Under the pieces are notes generated by a model. That model had not been told where the DNA came from and made no database searches. It saw only the letters and a program-made list of their open reading frames with translations. A DNA stretch of 64,000 nt from Chitinophaga silvatica (GTDB lineage: Bacteria; Bacteroidota; Bacteroidia; Chitinophagales; Chitinophagaceae): NCBI RefSeq assembly GCF_003419895.1, contig NZ_QPMM01000008.1:62001-126000 (forward strand). The letters are read 5' to 3'. The number at the start of each line of letters is the position of its first letter. Position 1 is the first letter of the stretch. Shown piece by piece: positions 1 through 9,136 of the stretch. Made by a program: the position numbers and the translations under genes.

Positions 1-2
1 AA

Positions 3-2459
3 ACGAACTTCCTATCCAACTTTACTTTTGTAAACACCGCCAACAAACCATTCCCAACAAAAGGATGGCAGTTGTATTTCAACTTTATCAGAATGGTTAA
101 CCCGGAAGAGTTACCAAGCCATGTTAAAGTAGAACATATCAATGGTGACCTTTACCGCCTGGTACCTACCAGTAATTTTGCCGGGATAGCACCTGGCGAT
201 TCTCTGAAAGTAGGAATGGTGGGGGATGCCTGGGCCGTAAACTTTACAGATGCTCCGTCCGGATTGTATCTTGTATGGGATGATCAACCTGCCAAAGGAT
301 ATTCAATCAATAATTACAGCATCAGACCTTCAACATCAGCCAAACAATTGATGCGCTATCCGGGCGATAAAACAGCCGTTATTACGCCAACGGATATATT
401 CAAACAAAACAGTAGCATTAAAGATATTCCGGCATCCCAATTGCCTCAGATTTTTCCTACGCCAGCTAACTATTCAACCAATAATAGTAGCCTGACGCTG
501 GATGCACCTCCTGTTGTGGAAGCAGATCCTGAACTGGCAAACAGTGCAGCATTCCTGCGAACTGAAATGACAACCTTGCTGGGTAAGCGAGCCAATGGAA
601 AAGCAGTTATATCACTTAAAAAAGATGCTGCACTGGCAGCAGATACCTATACACTCGAAGTAACTGCTGAAGGCGTAAAAATTACTGCCGGTAGCGATGA
701 AGGAGCATTTTACGCTGTGCAATCGCTCCGTTCTTTAATTCCTCCTGCTGCCTGGAGCGCTGCCCAAAAATCAATTACTATTACAGGGGTTAAGGTGAAA
801 GATTATCCGCGCTTTGGTTACAGAGCATTCATGATCGATGTTTCCCGCAACTTCCATAACAAAAGAGATATTAAACGTATTCTCGATGCCATGGCATTGT
901 ATAAACTCAATGTTTTGCACTTCCATTTCAGTGATGATGAAGGTTGGAGATTGGAAATACCTGGCTTGCCAGAGCTTACCGGTGTTGGTGCTAAACGCGG
1001 CCACAGCAAGGATTGGAGAGATATGCTCCAGCCGTCCTATGGCTCCGGACCAGACACTACTAATGTTGCCGGTACCGGATTTTTTAGTCGCACCGATTTT
1101 ATAGAAATCCTTAAGTATGCAACAGAAAGGCATATACGCGTACTCCCGGAAATTGAAAGTCCCGGCCATGCCCGTGCTTCTGTTAAATCAATGGAATCGC
1201 GCTACTACAAACTTAAGGAAGCTGGTGACGAAGCGGCTGCAAAAGAATATCTGCTCACCGACCTGGAAGATAAATCGGAATATGCTTCTGTTCAATATTG
1301 GAATGATAACGTAATGAACGTTGCGTTGCCATCCACTTATCATTTCCTTGATAAAGTAGTTACTGAAATTCAGGCAATGTATAAAGAAGCAGGAGCACCA
1401 TTAACACATATCCATATGGGGGGTGATGAGGTGCCAGGTGGAGTATTTGAAAAATCTCCTGCCTGCATAAACCTGATGAAATCTGACCCTACCGTAAAAA
1501 ATGTAAATGATCTGTGGTACTACTATTACCGTAAAGTGAATGAGCTATTGAAAAGCAAGGGCCTGACAGTAGCAGGATGGGAAGAAGCCGGTATGCGTAA
1601 AACTGCAATGCAGGGAGCCTCACATAGTATTCCAAATCCTGATTTTGCAAATAATAATTTCCAGCTAAATGTATGGAATAATGTAATCGGAGAAGGACAG
1701 GAAGATTTATCCTATCGTCTTGCCAACGCCGGTTATAAAGTTATTTTATCTGGTGTTAGTAATTTTTATTTTGATATGGCTTATATGAAATCCTTTGATG
1801 AACCAGGATTTTATTGGGGTGGATTTGTAGATGTGGATAAGCCCTTTTATTTTATTCCATTCGATTATTACAAGAATGTAAAAGTGGACGCCAGAGGTAA
1901 TCCTGTTGATCCATCAACCTTTATAGGAAAAGACAGGCTAACAGAGTTTGGTGCCAGCAATATACCAGGTATTCAGGGGCTTTTGTGGAGTGAAACTGTT
2001 ACCAGTTCAGATAGAATGGAATATATGATTTTGCCTAAGTTATTTGGTCTGGCAGAAAGGGCCTGGGCTCAGGATCCTGCATGGGCAACGGAAAAATATC
2101 CGGCTAAGGCAGAAGCAATGTATGCAGATGCCTGGAGTGTATTCAGCAACGTATTAGGTAAACGTGAAATGAACAGATTGGAATATTTCAATGGAGGTTA
2201 TAATACCCGTATTCCAACAGCCGGTGCTAAGGTAGAAAATGGAGTACTTACAGCCAACGTACAAATGCCAGGATTGATTATCCGTTATACTGTTAATGGA
2301 GAAGAACCTACTGCTAAGAGTCCTGTTTATAATGGACCTATTCAGGCAGGTGGTAAGATAGTGAAATTGAAAGTCTTTAGCCTTAAAGGTCGTGGCGGCA
2401 GATCCACAACCGTAAAAGTACCACAACCCGATAATCAACTGAAAAATATCAAACTATAA
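3..2459 (+). CDS. beta-N-acetylhexosaminidase, GH20 (5' end outside window)
   Basis: Exported exo-enzyme that removes terminal beta-linked N-acetylglucosamine or N-acetylgalactosamine from chitooligosaccharides or glycoconjugates. The frame is open from base 3 (T-N-F-L-S-N-F-T-F-V...), so the start and signal peptide lie upstream; the TTG at 72 is internal. Counting from that TTG, a chitobiase-type N-terminal domain covers about residues 1-110, a GH20b-like domain 130-255, and the catalytic barrel 260-690. The paired catalytic Asp-Glu is at 452-453 in H-M-G-G-D-E-V. A small C-terminal beta domain (about 705-785) matches the CHB_HEX_C type. It fits a chitin-degrading Chitinophaga-like host. 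The family call is firm; substrate preference is inferred. Confidence 0.93.
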   Translation, partial: TNFLSNFTFVNTANKPFPTKGWQLYFNFIRMVNPEELPSHVKVEHINGDLYRLVPTSNFAGIAPGDSLKVGMVGDAWAVNFTDAPSGLYLVWDDQPAKGYSINNYSIRPSTSAKQLMRYPGDKTAVITPTDIFKQNSSIKDIPASQLPQIFPTPANYSTNNSSLTLDAPPVVEADPELANSAAFLRTEMTTLLGKRANGKAVISLKKDAALAADTYTLEVTAEGVKITAGSDEGAFYAVQSLRSLIPPAAWSAAQKSITITGVKVKDYPRFGYRAFMIDVSRNFHNKRDIKRILDAMALYKLNVLHFHFSDDEGWRLEIPGLPELTGVGAKRGHSKDWRDMLQPSYGSGPDTTNVAGTGFFSRTDFIEILKYATERHIRVLPEIESPGHARASVKSMESRYYKLKEAGDEAAAKEYLLTDLEDKSEYASVQYWNDNVMNVALPSTYHFLDKVVTEIQAMYKEAGAPLTHIHMGGDEVPGGVFEKSPACINLMKSDPTVKNVNDLWYYYYRKVNELLKSKGLTVAGWEEAGMRKTAMQGASHSIPNPDFANNNFQLNVWNNVIGEGQEDLSYRLANAGYKVILSGVSNFYFDMAYMKSFDEPGFYWGGFVDVDKPFYFIPFDYYKNVKVDARGNPVDPSTFIGKDRLTEFGASNIPGIQGLLWSETVTSSDRMEYMILPKLFGLAERAWAQDPAWATEKYPAKAEAMYADAWSVFSNVLGKREMNRLEYFNGGYNTRIPTAGAKVENGVLTANVQMPGLIIRYTVNGEEPTAKSPVYNGPIQAGGKIVKLKVFSLKGRGGRSTTVKVPQPDNQLKNIKL

Positions 2460-2463
2460 TAAT

Positions 2464-2643
2464 TGCTCGCAAGCTCGCGGTTTCGCGCAGAGAAGCAAAG
2501 ATTAATATTAAGGAGTATAAGGGTTGAAGTGAATCTATTAAAGTAAAGTATTCGCCTCAACCCTTATACTCCTTAAAAATTAAATTTGTGCACCTTAATA
2601 TTAATCTTTGTGCCTTTGCGGGAAATACAATCGAGCTTGCGAG
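2464..2643. repeat. long imperfect inverted repeat, MITE-like
   Basis: Outer 12-bp arms are perfect (2466-2477 with 2632-2643). Inside them 2497-2513 pairs with 2593-2609 (17 bp) and 2510-2527 with 2557-2574 (18 bp). The right arm has about 18 extra bases (2575-2592) that contain TAAATTTG at 2581-2588, a perfect Bacteroidota -7 promoter box reading towards the next gene. There is no ORF inside. It may be a mobile intergenic repeat, a terminator for the hexosaminidase gene, or both. Confidence 0.75.
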
Positions 2644-2659
2644 TAACAAAACCCGATCC

Positions 2660-4840
2660 ATGTTTCGACTTATTCCACTGTTATGTTGTTGCCTGTTCAT
2701 ACTTCCGTTATCAGCGCAAAAGAGAAATGACGCATTTCAGCTTCACATCAGAAAAACGACCACACCACTGAAAATAGACGGAGTAGTAGATGAAGAAGCC
2801 TGGCAGAAGGCAGATATTGCCTCCAATTTTCACATGGTATTACCCATGGATACCAGTGCAGCGCATTTACGTACCGACGTTAGAATGACCTACGACGATA
2901 AATACCTTTACCTGTTGGTAGAAAACTATACGGAAGGAGATGGTCCTTATATGGTAGAATCGTTGCGCCGCGATTTTGCGTTCCTGAAAAATGACAACTT
3001 TCTATTGTTTATGGACCCATTTGATGACCAGACGAATGGATTTTCATTTGGAGCAAATGCAGCTGGTGCCCAATGGGATGGATTGATGTATGATGGTGGA
3101 AAAGTTGATTTAAGCTGGGATAACAAGTGGGTTTCAGTAGTTAAGAATTATCCGGATAAATGGGTGTTTGAAGCAGCCATACCATTTAAGACTATCAGAT
3201 ATAAAAAAGGCATAACAAAATGGGGAATTAATTTCAGCCGAAATGACCTGAAAACAACTGAGAAGTCGGCCTGGGCACCGGTACCACGCCAATTTCCGAC
3301 AGCTTCTCTTGCCTATACAGGCAATTTAATCTGGGATGCCCCTCCTCCGGCGGCCGGACCAAATATTTCGTTGATCCCTTATGCACTTGGAGGAATCTCG
3401 AAAGATTACGACAAACAGACTAAAACAAAATACAGAAGGGATGCAGGTATTGATGCCAAGGTAGCTGTTACCTCTTCACTGAATCTGGATCTTACGGTAA
3501 ATCCGGATTTCTCGCAGGTAGATGTTGATAAGCAAGTGACGAACCTCGACAGATTTGAGCTTTTTTACCCCGAAAAAAGGCAGTTTTTCCTGGAGAACGG
3601 AGATCAGTTATCCAACTTCGGATATTCCACAATTAGGCCTTTTTTTAGCCGTAGAATTGGTTTGGGAGGAGTGCCTATACGTTTCGGTGCCAGATTGAGT
3701 GGTAAACTGAATAAGGATTGGAGATTAGGTATTATGAATATGGAAACAGGCAAACAGGAGGAGACTGGCCTGCCGGCACAAAACTTTACAGTAGCGGCCA
3801 TTCAGCGCAGGGTATTTTCCCGGTCTAACCTGGGATTTATTTTTATTAATAAAGAATCTATCAACTATTCACCCGAGAAGGAATCGGGTTTGCCTATTTA
3901 TAACAGATATAACAGGAATGCAGGGTTAGAGTATAACCTGGCATCTTCCAATAATTTCTGGACGGGTAAAGCAATGCTTTTAAAGTCTTATACACCCGGG
4001 TTGAGTACCAAAGATTGGGCGCATGCAGCAAATTTGCAGTATACAAGCAAAACATGGAGTATAGGATGGCAACATGAGTATGTAGGTAGTAACTATAATG
4101 CAGAAGTAGGCTATGTACCAAGAAAAGGGTATTTTAAAATGGCCCCGCAGATCACGCATTTATTTTTCCCGGTATCCGGATCCATATTGAGCCATGGGCC
4201 TCAATTGACCAGCACCTGGATTTTCAATGAAGGAGCATTTTCCCGAACAGATAATGAAACGATGTTGAATTATGGTATTGTATTCCGTAAACGAAATACT
4301 TTAAATGTTTGGGCATCCAATACCTATATCAAGCTATTGACACCGTTTGATCCTACAAATCTGGGGAAAGATAGCTTGCTGACGGGAAGCCAGCATAATT
4401 GGAATACCATAGGAGCAGACTATGTTTCAAAGCCTCAGAGTTTATTTACCTATGCATTATCCGCCCGCTATGGTGGTTATTATGCTAATGGTAACAGATT
4501 GATGACCAATACTGAGCTGGGCTATCGTTTTCAACCCTATGTAAGTATAGCTTTAAGTGCGAACTATAATTATATAGAATTACCAAAGCCGTGGGGGAAT
4601 ACCAGTTTTTGGCTGGTAGGGCCACGGTTGGATGTAACGATGACCAATACACTCTTTTTCACCGGGTTTATGCAATATAATGGACAGCAGAAAAATATGA
4701 ACCTGAATACGAGGTTTCAATGGCGTTATCGACCTGCTTCTGATCTTTTTATTGTGTATACAGATAATTATTTGCCGGAACCTTTTTTTGTGAAAAACCG
4801 TGCCCTGGTGCTAAAGCTGGTTTATTGGTTTAACATTTAA
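2660..4840 (+). CDS. DUF5916-type outer-membrane protein with CBM9/DOMON-like domain
   Basis: Predicted outer-membrane protein of unknown function. The ATG at 2660 starts a good signal peptide (M-F-R-L-I-P-L-L..., cleaved after L-S-A-Q); the longer frame from GTG 2588 would begin inside the inverted repeat and is not favoured. Residues about 30-230 look like a family 9 carbohydrate-binding/DOMON sandwich (L-K-I-D-G-V-V-D-E-E-A-W). The remainder is rich in alternating aromatic beta strands and ends in a hydrophobic strand (Y-W-F-N-I), as in outer-membrane barrels of the DUF5916 family. The neighbouring hexosaminidase suggests a surface glycan role, but no substrate can be read from the sequence. 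Confidence 0.82.
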   Translation: MFRLIPLLCCCLFILPLSAQKRNDAFQLHIRKTTTPLKIDGVVDEEAWQKADIASNFHMVLPMDTSAAHLRTDVRMTYDDKYLYLLVENYTEGDGPYMVESLRRDFAFLKNDNFLLFMDPFDDQTNGFSFGANAAGAQWDGLMYDGGKVDLSWDNKWVSVVKNYPDKWVFEAAIPFKTIRYKKGITKWGINFSRNDLKTTEKSAWAPVPRQFPTASLAYTGNLIWDAPPPAAGPNISLIPYALGGISKDYDKQTKTKYRRDAGIDAKVAVTSSLNLDLTVNPDFSQVDVDKQVTNLDRFELFYPEKRQFFLENGDQLSNFGYSTIRPFFSRRIGLGGVPIRFGARLSGKLNKDWRLGIMNMETGKQEETGLPAQNFTVAAIQRRVFSRSNLGFIFINKESINYSPEKESGLPIYNRYNRNAGLEYNLASSNNFWTGKAMLLKSYTPGLSTKDWAHAANLQYTSKTWSIGWQHEYVGSNYNAEVGYVPRKGYFKMAPQITHLFFPVSGSILSHGPQLTSTWIFNEGAFSRTDNETMLNYGIVFRKRNTLNVWASNTYIKLLTPFDPTNLGKDSLLTGSQHNWNTIGADYVSKPQSLFTYALSARYGGYYANGNRLMTNTELGYRFQPYVSIALSANYNYIELPKPWGNTSFWLVGPRLDVTMTNTLFFTGFMQYNGQQKNMNLNTRFQWRYRPASDLFIVYTDNYLPEPFFVKNRALVLKLVYWFNI

Positions 4841-4940
4841 CCATTTTGTATTAACAGTTAAGATTCTATTAACACTTTGAAATAATAATCCACTTATCAT
4901 TGCACCACGAAATTTAGTGTATCAAAATAAAACTATTTGT

Positions 4941-4972
4941 TTTTGATTAAAGTTTTTCATTTACTATCGTTG
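4941..4972 (+). promoter_or_regulatory. candidate promoter for the thioredoxin-fold gene
   Basis: TTTG at 4942-4945 and TATCGTTG at 4965-4972 (7 of 8 matches to TAnnTTTG) are separated by 19 bp, the Bacteroidota spacing. Just downstream, 4984-5008 can form a short G-U-containing hairpin in the 5' leader. Confidence 0.4.
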
Positions 4973-5029
4973 TGAATACAAGCTCCCTGTGGTTTTTACC
5001 ATGGGGATTTTATTTTAAAAGCTGTATTT

Positions 5030-6391
5030 ATGTGCCTCTTGAAAAGACTTTTAATGCCTTTAATTGGCAGTATACTAATATTCTTACCGTTGGTAGCAAT
5101 ATCCCAGGATCTTGCGGTTATAACTGGTAGGACTGATAACCATCGATTGCAAAAGGTTTCACTTGCCTGGTGGCAGGATGGAAATTTCGTGCCGGTTACG
5201 ATTTTTAATGAAGTGTCGGTTGCCGATAGTTTCAACTTTCATATAACCCTTCCCGTAAATAAACCGGTATTTTTTTATTTAGATGGAGGATCGGATGTTG
5301 TTTTATTGGGATTGATAATGGGTGGGGATAGTATTTATATATTGAAACAGAACGATAGTTTACTGGTCAGCGGAAAAGGTGCGAGGGTAAACACGGCGAT
5401 GTATTTAGCACAGCGGCTGCAAGACAGGGTGGCATTGCAGAAGGGGAGAGTGGAAAACCAACTTGAAGCAGCAGGTTTGCAGTTGGCAATAGCAAAACAA
5501 ATTTTATTACAATATAAAGATAGTTTAAGTCCTTCTGTTAGTATGCTGATGAAGGCCCATTTAATGGGAGGGCCTATGCAACAGCTAACAGGAATCTTAT
5601 GGCAATTACCCCCTGCTCCGGATAGTACATTGGAAGAACGGCAGGTAACTTTTTATCGTGAAAAAATTTTACCTCTACTACCGGATGTAGAAATTAATGA
5701 TATAACGGTAATGTCTACACGTTTTTCAAATTATTTAATACAGAAAGCGGAAGCAGATTTTTATATACAGCATCGTTTCGAATGCAATACCAAAGCAGTG
5801 TATGAATGGGTAAAGCAACACTATGGCGGTAAGGTTCGTGATAAGCTATTGGCGCAGGCACTAATGCAGGGATATGCCTCGGGTAATCAGCCGGAAGATC
5901 AGGATTGGTGTGTGCGCGATTTTTTGGGTATGGTACAGGATTCGAGCTGCAAACAGGCCATAGCAAGGATTTACGGAAAATCCAGGAAGGGTTTGAGTAG
6001 GGGAAATCAGGCACCTTCTTTTAATATTACTGATCCAACAGGTAAGAATGTGAGCCTGCAACAATTCCTCGGAAAGGTAGTGCTGCTGCACTTTTACGAC
6101 AGTAAAGATCCGGTTTTGCCAGCGCTGCAGGAAATAAAATCCTGTTTTAAGGATACTGAAGTATGTTTTCTGAATATCGGGAATGGCGCTATGGAGGCGG
6201 GATTTACTGGATTACAGTTGGTGTTGAATGAGGCGACGAGAGCGGTACTTTCTCAGTATGAAGTAAACAGATATCCTTCTTTAATTGTGGTCGGAAAAGA
6301 CGGAAAAATATTTGCAGTGAAGCCGCCGGATCCTGCTACAGATCATGGAACTGCACTAACTAATATCATTTATGAAGCATTATTGCAGTGA
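5030..6391 (+). CDS. exported thioredoxin-fold (TlpA-like) protein without CxxC
   Basis: Secreted or membrane-attached protein with an N-terminal hydrophobic segment (about residues 7-25, ending A-I-S-Q), a DUF4369-like beta region to about 115, a helical middle, and a C-terminal thioredoxin/AhpC-TSA-like domain from about 323. That domain begins R-G-N-Q-A-P-S-F and keeps the central strand V-V-L-L-H-F-Y, but where TlpA/ResA proteins have W-C-x-x-C this one has D-S-K-D-P. It therefore cannot do dithiol-disulfide exchange at the usual site. Such Bacteroidota proteins usually have the CxxC. A binding or structural role is inferred. It stands alone between two intergenic regions. Confidence 0.72.
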   Translation: MCLLKRLLMPLIGSILIFLPLVAISQDLAVITGRTDNHRLQKVSLAWWQDGNFVPVTIFNEVSVADSFNFHITLPVNKPVFFYLDGGSDVVLLGLIMGGDSIYILKQNDSLLVSGKGARVNTAMYLAQRLQDRVALQKGRVENQLEAAGLQLAIAKQILLQYKDSLSPSVSMLMKAHLMGGPMQQLTGILWQLPPAPDSTLEERQVTFYREKILPLLPDVEINDITVMSTRFSNYLIQKAEADFYIQHRFECNTKAVYEWVKQHYGGKVRDKLLAQALMQGYASGNQPEDQDWCVRDFLGMVQDSSCKQAIARIYGKSRKGLSRGNQAPSFNITDPTGKNVSLQQFLGKVVLLHFYDSKDPVLPALQEIKSCFKDTEVCFLNIGNGAMEAGFTGLQLVLNEATRAVLSQYEVNRYPSLIVVGKDGKIFAVKPPDPATDHGTALTNIIYEALLQ

Positions 6392-6613
6392 TGTTTTTTT
6401 GAAGATTTTAACCAATAAAATAAGGGCTGCTAACGTTTAATATCGGTACGCAGACCGATTGCATTAATGACATTGACCCGCAGCTGATTTTTTCGAAATG
6501 TATTTAAACCAGTTTCTTAATATTTACATTAAAATATATATATGATAATGCTGGTTTAATCAATGCTTTTACCGTACATTCAATAAATAACCGTTAAGAC
6601 CCCTCTATGCCAC

Positions 6614-6889
6614 ATGCCAAAGCGTTATTTTGACAGACTGCAGACCATTGATTACTTAATCAGGATCAAAGGGACCGGTAAGCCAGCTCAGTTAGCCAAG
6701 CGGCTTCGTATTTCCGAAAGAACACTCTATGAATTCCTCAAAATGATGAAGGAGTTAGGTGCTCCGATTGAGTACGACCGGTACAAAGAAAGCTACTTCT
6801 ACTCAGAAAAAGGCGGATTTAACGTCAGGTTCTCTAAAAACCTGATTCCCGTCGGTATGATGTTGCTTTTGTTCCTGTTTACATGGTAA
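6614..6889 (+). CDS. small HTH protein with hydrophobic C-terminal tail
   Basis: 91-residue protein. Residues about 8-50 form an HTH_11/DeoR-type winged-helix start (L-Q-T-I-D-Y-L-I, then L-A-K-R-L-R-I-S-E-R-T-L-Y), which suggests DNA binding. Residues 51-75 (I-E-Y-D-R...Y-F-Y-S-E-K-G-G-F) resemble short Bacteroidota HTH proteins. The last 14-15 residues, from L-I-P-V-G to F-T-W, are strongly hydrophobic and could form a membrane anchor, which is unusual for a DNA-binding protein. No partner gene is adjacent. Target and signal are unknown. Confidence 0.7.
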   Translation: MPKRYFDRLQTIDYLIRIKGTGKPAQLAKRLRISERTLYEFLKMMKELGAPIEYDRYKESYFYSEKGGFNVRFSKNLIPVGMMLLLFLFTW

Positions 6890-7318
6890 TAAGTATGGTC
6901 CGCGCAAAACGTTGTTAACCAATCGTTCTAACGTTATTGCGCCTACGATACCCGTATCCATCGGGTTTAGATCTGATTATACAGCTGTGATATCAGTTGT
7001 TAAAGGATCTTTTATGTAATTCATCTGAAAAGGTGGACTGGCTGCGCATTGTCTTTACCAGGCAATGTTTGCTACCAGTTCACCTTTTTTTGTGCACTTA
7101 ACATTGGATTAACTATTCAATCAATTATTAACCCCAATTTTAATGATGAAAAGATTATCACCTTGTTAAAGCGAATAACAGAATAAGAATTCTTTTCATA
7201 ACGCGGTTTAGATTAGATTTTAGATTATACGCGGGTCTCTATTCAGTCACCTGCTCTATTTAAATCGTCTATCCGTCAACAACGAAAGATAATGATTTTT
7301 GCGAGCTAAAATAGCTAT
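6890..7318. other. 429-bp intergenic region with one terminator-like hairpin
   Basis: No credible ORF on either strand. It holds the hairpin at 7028-7091, a cluster of TTAGAT-type short repeats near 7206-7228, and a 13-bp palindrome AGCTA-AAA-TAGCT at 7304-7316 just before the LytTR gene start. Confidence 0.6.
7028..7091 (+). terminator. intrinsic terminator with nested hairpin
   Basis: A 12-bp stem (AAGGTGGACTGG with CCAGTTCACCTT, one G-U pair) encloses an inner CATTG/CAATG hairpin and is followed by seven T residues. It lies about 140 bp after the small HTH gene, so that transcript would have a long 3' untranslated region, or a small RNA ends here. Confidence 0.7.
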
Positions 7319-8011
7319 ATGGCTTTAAACTGTATCATAATAGGGAATAACCCGGAAGGCTTCCATGAGCTGGAAAATTATCTCTCCGAAATTCCATTCG
7401 TTTACCTGATTGGTCGTTTTGCCAACCTGGAAGAAGCCGACCTATGGCTGAAAAATGGAGTAGTAGACATCTTAATAATGGGAGTTATGGAAGATGATCC
7501 CGTTCTGCAATTGGGTGAGGTTTATCTTCTCCCGCTTTTCATACTATTGTATGCTGATGGATTACAGGAACCGGTCGATTTCCAGCCCGTAGAACCCCTA
7601 ACGTTACCCTTTACCTCAACGGCATTGAAAAACACATTCTCTCAAATCAACACAATAATTAACATGGAAGGTATCGAAACCCCGTCTTCATTCATTTCCG
7701 ATTATTTCAGTATCCGAACCACCGAAAAATTGGAGAAAGTCGCTTACAACGATCTGCAGTATGTTGAAGTCCTTAATGATCACATAATGCTACACCTCGG
7801 AGAACAGAAACTGCTTACAGAAGAAACTCTCGACTACATCATCGCAAAATTACCCGCTACAACTTTTATGAGGGTACACCGGTGGTTTGTTATCAACCTA
7901 AAATATATCGATAATATAGGAGAGGATTATGTTCAGGTCGCAGGAGCCAAAATCAGACTGACTTCCGCCATGCAACAAGAATTGCTAAAACGATACAGGA
8001 TATTGCAATAA
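7319..8011 (+). CDS. LytTR-family regulator with degenerate receiver domain
   Basis: Predicted cytoplasmic transcription regulator, 230 residues. Residues about 128-228 are a LytTR DNA-binding domain (Y-F-S-I-R-T-T-E-K-L...F-M-R-V-H-R-W-F-V-I-N-L). The first 110 residues have the alternating pattern of a response-regulator receiver, but the phosphoacceptor is missing: G55 replaces Asp in D-I-L-I-M-G-V, and N10-N11 occupy the place of the acidic pair. Phosphorylation by a histidine kinase is therefore unlikely. No kinase gene is adjacent. A 13-bp palindrome at 7304-7316, two bases before the ATG, could be an operator. Confidence 0.85.
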   Translation: MALNCIIIGNNPEGFHELENYLSEIPFVYLIGRFANLEEADLWLKNGVVDILIMGVMEDDPVLQLGEVYLLPLFILLYADGLQEPVDFQPVEPLTLPFTSTALKNTFSQINTIINMEGIETPSSFISDYFSIRTTEKLEKVAYNDLQYVEVLNDHIMLHLGEQKLLTEETLDYIIAKLPATTFMRVHRWFVINLKYIDNIGEDYVQVAGAKIRLTSAMQQELLKRYRILQ

Positions 8012-8394
8012 CCTATAACGTTATAATTGGTATACGCTTTCAGGACGCTTTTGGAGCCGCCCCGCCAGATTGTATTATGTAGTAAATTGTTTATTTGCTG
8101 CTATACTGGCTGTGCGCCAATAGTAAACTGATAGAGAGTGAATGGCTGTAACATTATCGGATTTCGTATCGCGCTTATAATGAACTGTATATGAAGTATG
8201 GGGTAATGCCTTCGAATATGTATCATTATTAATGATATAGTTCCTGGAGCAAATATTACCAGCTATACCAACGGAATAGCTGATAATATTAAGGTCTCTT
8301 AGTTTGGAATAACTGTTAATGGAAAACAGGAATACCTATTTATTGGAAGTTTTTAAATGATTTACTGGCGTTGCAATTATTACAGTATACCTGA
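8012..8394. other. 383-bp intergenic region, no supported gene
   Basis: Between the 3' ends of two convergent genes. The minus strand is open for 86 codons at 8075-8335 with a natural-looking composition, but has no ATG, GTG or TTG. Short open pieces also occur on the plus strand, broken by stops. It may hold the remains of a decayed gene; nothing further can be identified. Confidence 0.45.
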
Positions 8395-9084
8395 TTATTT
8401 ATGAAGTGCAGAAAGTATTTTACCCGCCACTCCATTAGCATCCTCGTCATAATTATGGCCACCTGGTAATATCAGGTGCTGATAGGGAACCTTAATGGCA
8501 GTAAAATTGAAATCTTTCTCCTCATCTCCAAAAACAAACAATAACGGCTTATCTGTGATCTTATTGATCTCCGAGAGAACAGATAACCCCTTGTTGTTCG
8601 ACCGCCCCAACATATCTGATACATGCACCTCAAGATCTGTATATGCAGAGGGCGACAAAAATACCAACTGCTTTATCTCCGCAGCGGTTGCAGGTGGGAG
8701 ATTAGTGTATATAAAAGAAAGCACATCTGCTCCTAATGAATATCCTACCAGTATTACTCCATCATGAGAGCTCCATTGGGATTGATAAAAAGTAATTAAA
8801 TCAGCAACATCCCTGGCTGCCTGCTGTGGGGTCTTTTTATTCCAAAAATATTTCAAGGCATTTAGCGCAACAACCGGGTAATTCTTCTGGTTGAAGGCCG
8901 TAATCATATTGGCCGAAAATTTTTTCATACCTCCATCTCCCGTAATGTAAAGAATCAAAGGAGAGGTAGTCGCAGAAGCAGGAGCTTTTACCATTGTGGG
9001 TAAACTGGCTACCCGGTTTTGAGCCGTAGTAGCCATACCAGCTAATAATAAAGAAATAACAATTATTCTTCGTAGCAATATCAT
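8395..9084 (-). CDS. VirJ/AcvB-like periplasmic alpha/beta-hydrolase
   Basis: Predicted secreted hydrolase of the VirJ family, 229 residues. ATG at 9084 gives a clean signal peptide (M-I-L-L-R-R-I-I-V-I...A-T-T-A-Q); a TTG five codons earlier is less likely. The nucleophile elbow is G-Y-S-L-G with S116, a likely acid is D187 (F-G-D-E-E), and the His is H210 in G-G-H-N-Y. It sits 52 bp after mprF on the same strand, so they probably form an operon. In Agrobacterium the related AcvB hydrolyses lysyl-phosphatidylglycerol made by the MprF homologue LpiA. By analogy this enzyme may remove the amino acid from the neighbour's product. Confidence 0.85.
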   Translation of the reverse strand: MILLRRIIVISLLLAGMATTAQNRVASLPTMVKAPASATTSPLILYITGDGGMKKFSANMITAFNQKNYPVVALNALKYFWNKKTPQQAARDVADLITFYQSQWSSHDGVILVGYSLGADVLSFIYTNLPPATAAEIKQLVFLSPSAYTDLEVHVSDMLGRSNNKGLSVLSEINKITDKPLLFVFGDEEKDFNFTAIKVPYQHLILPGGHNYDEDANGVAGKILSALHK

Positions 9085-9136
9085 ATGATCAATTAACAAT
9101 TACCTATCCAACAAAATCCATTCCGCTATTGTTCGT

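Noticed and set aside
72-74. TTG start of the GH20 gene at 72
   Set aside because: The reading frame continues upstream to base 3 with residues typical of the chitobiase N-terminal domain, so the true start is outside the window.
771-1169. 132-codon minus ORF inside the hexosaminidase gene
   Set aside because: It is a shadow of the real gene in another frame and has no features of its own.
4984-5008. Hairpin before the thioredoxin-fold gene as a riboswitch
   Set aside because: The stem depends on two G-U pairs and lies just before the start; no known riboswitch fold is recognised.
8075-8335. 86-codon open frame on the minus strand
   Set aside because: It has no ATG, GTG or TTG start and no recognisable domain; kept only as a possible remnant of a decayed gene.
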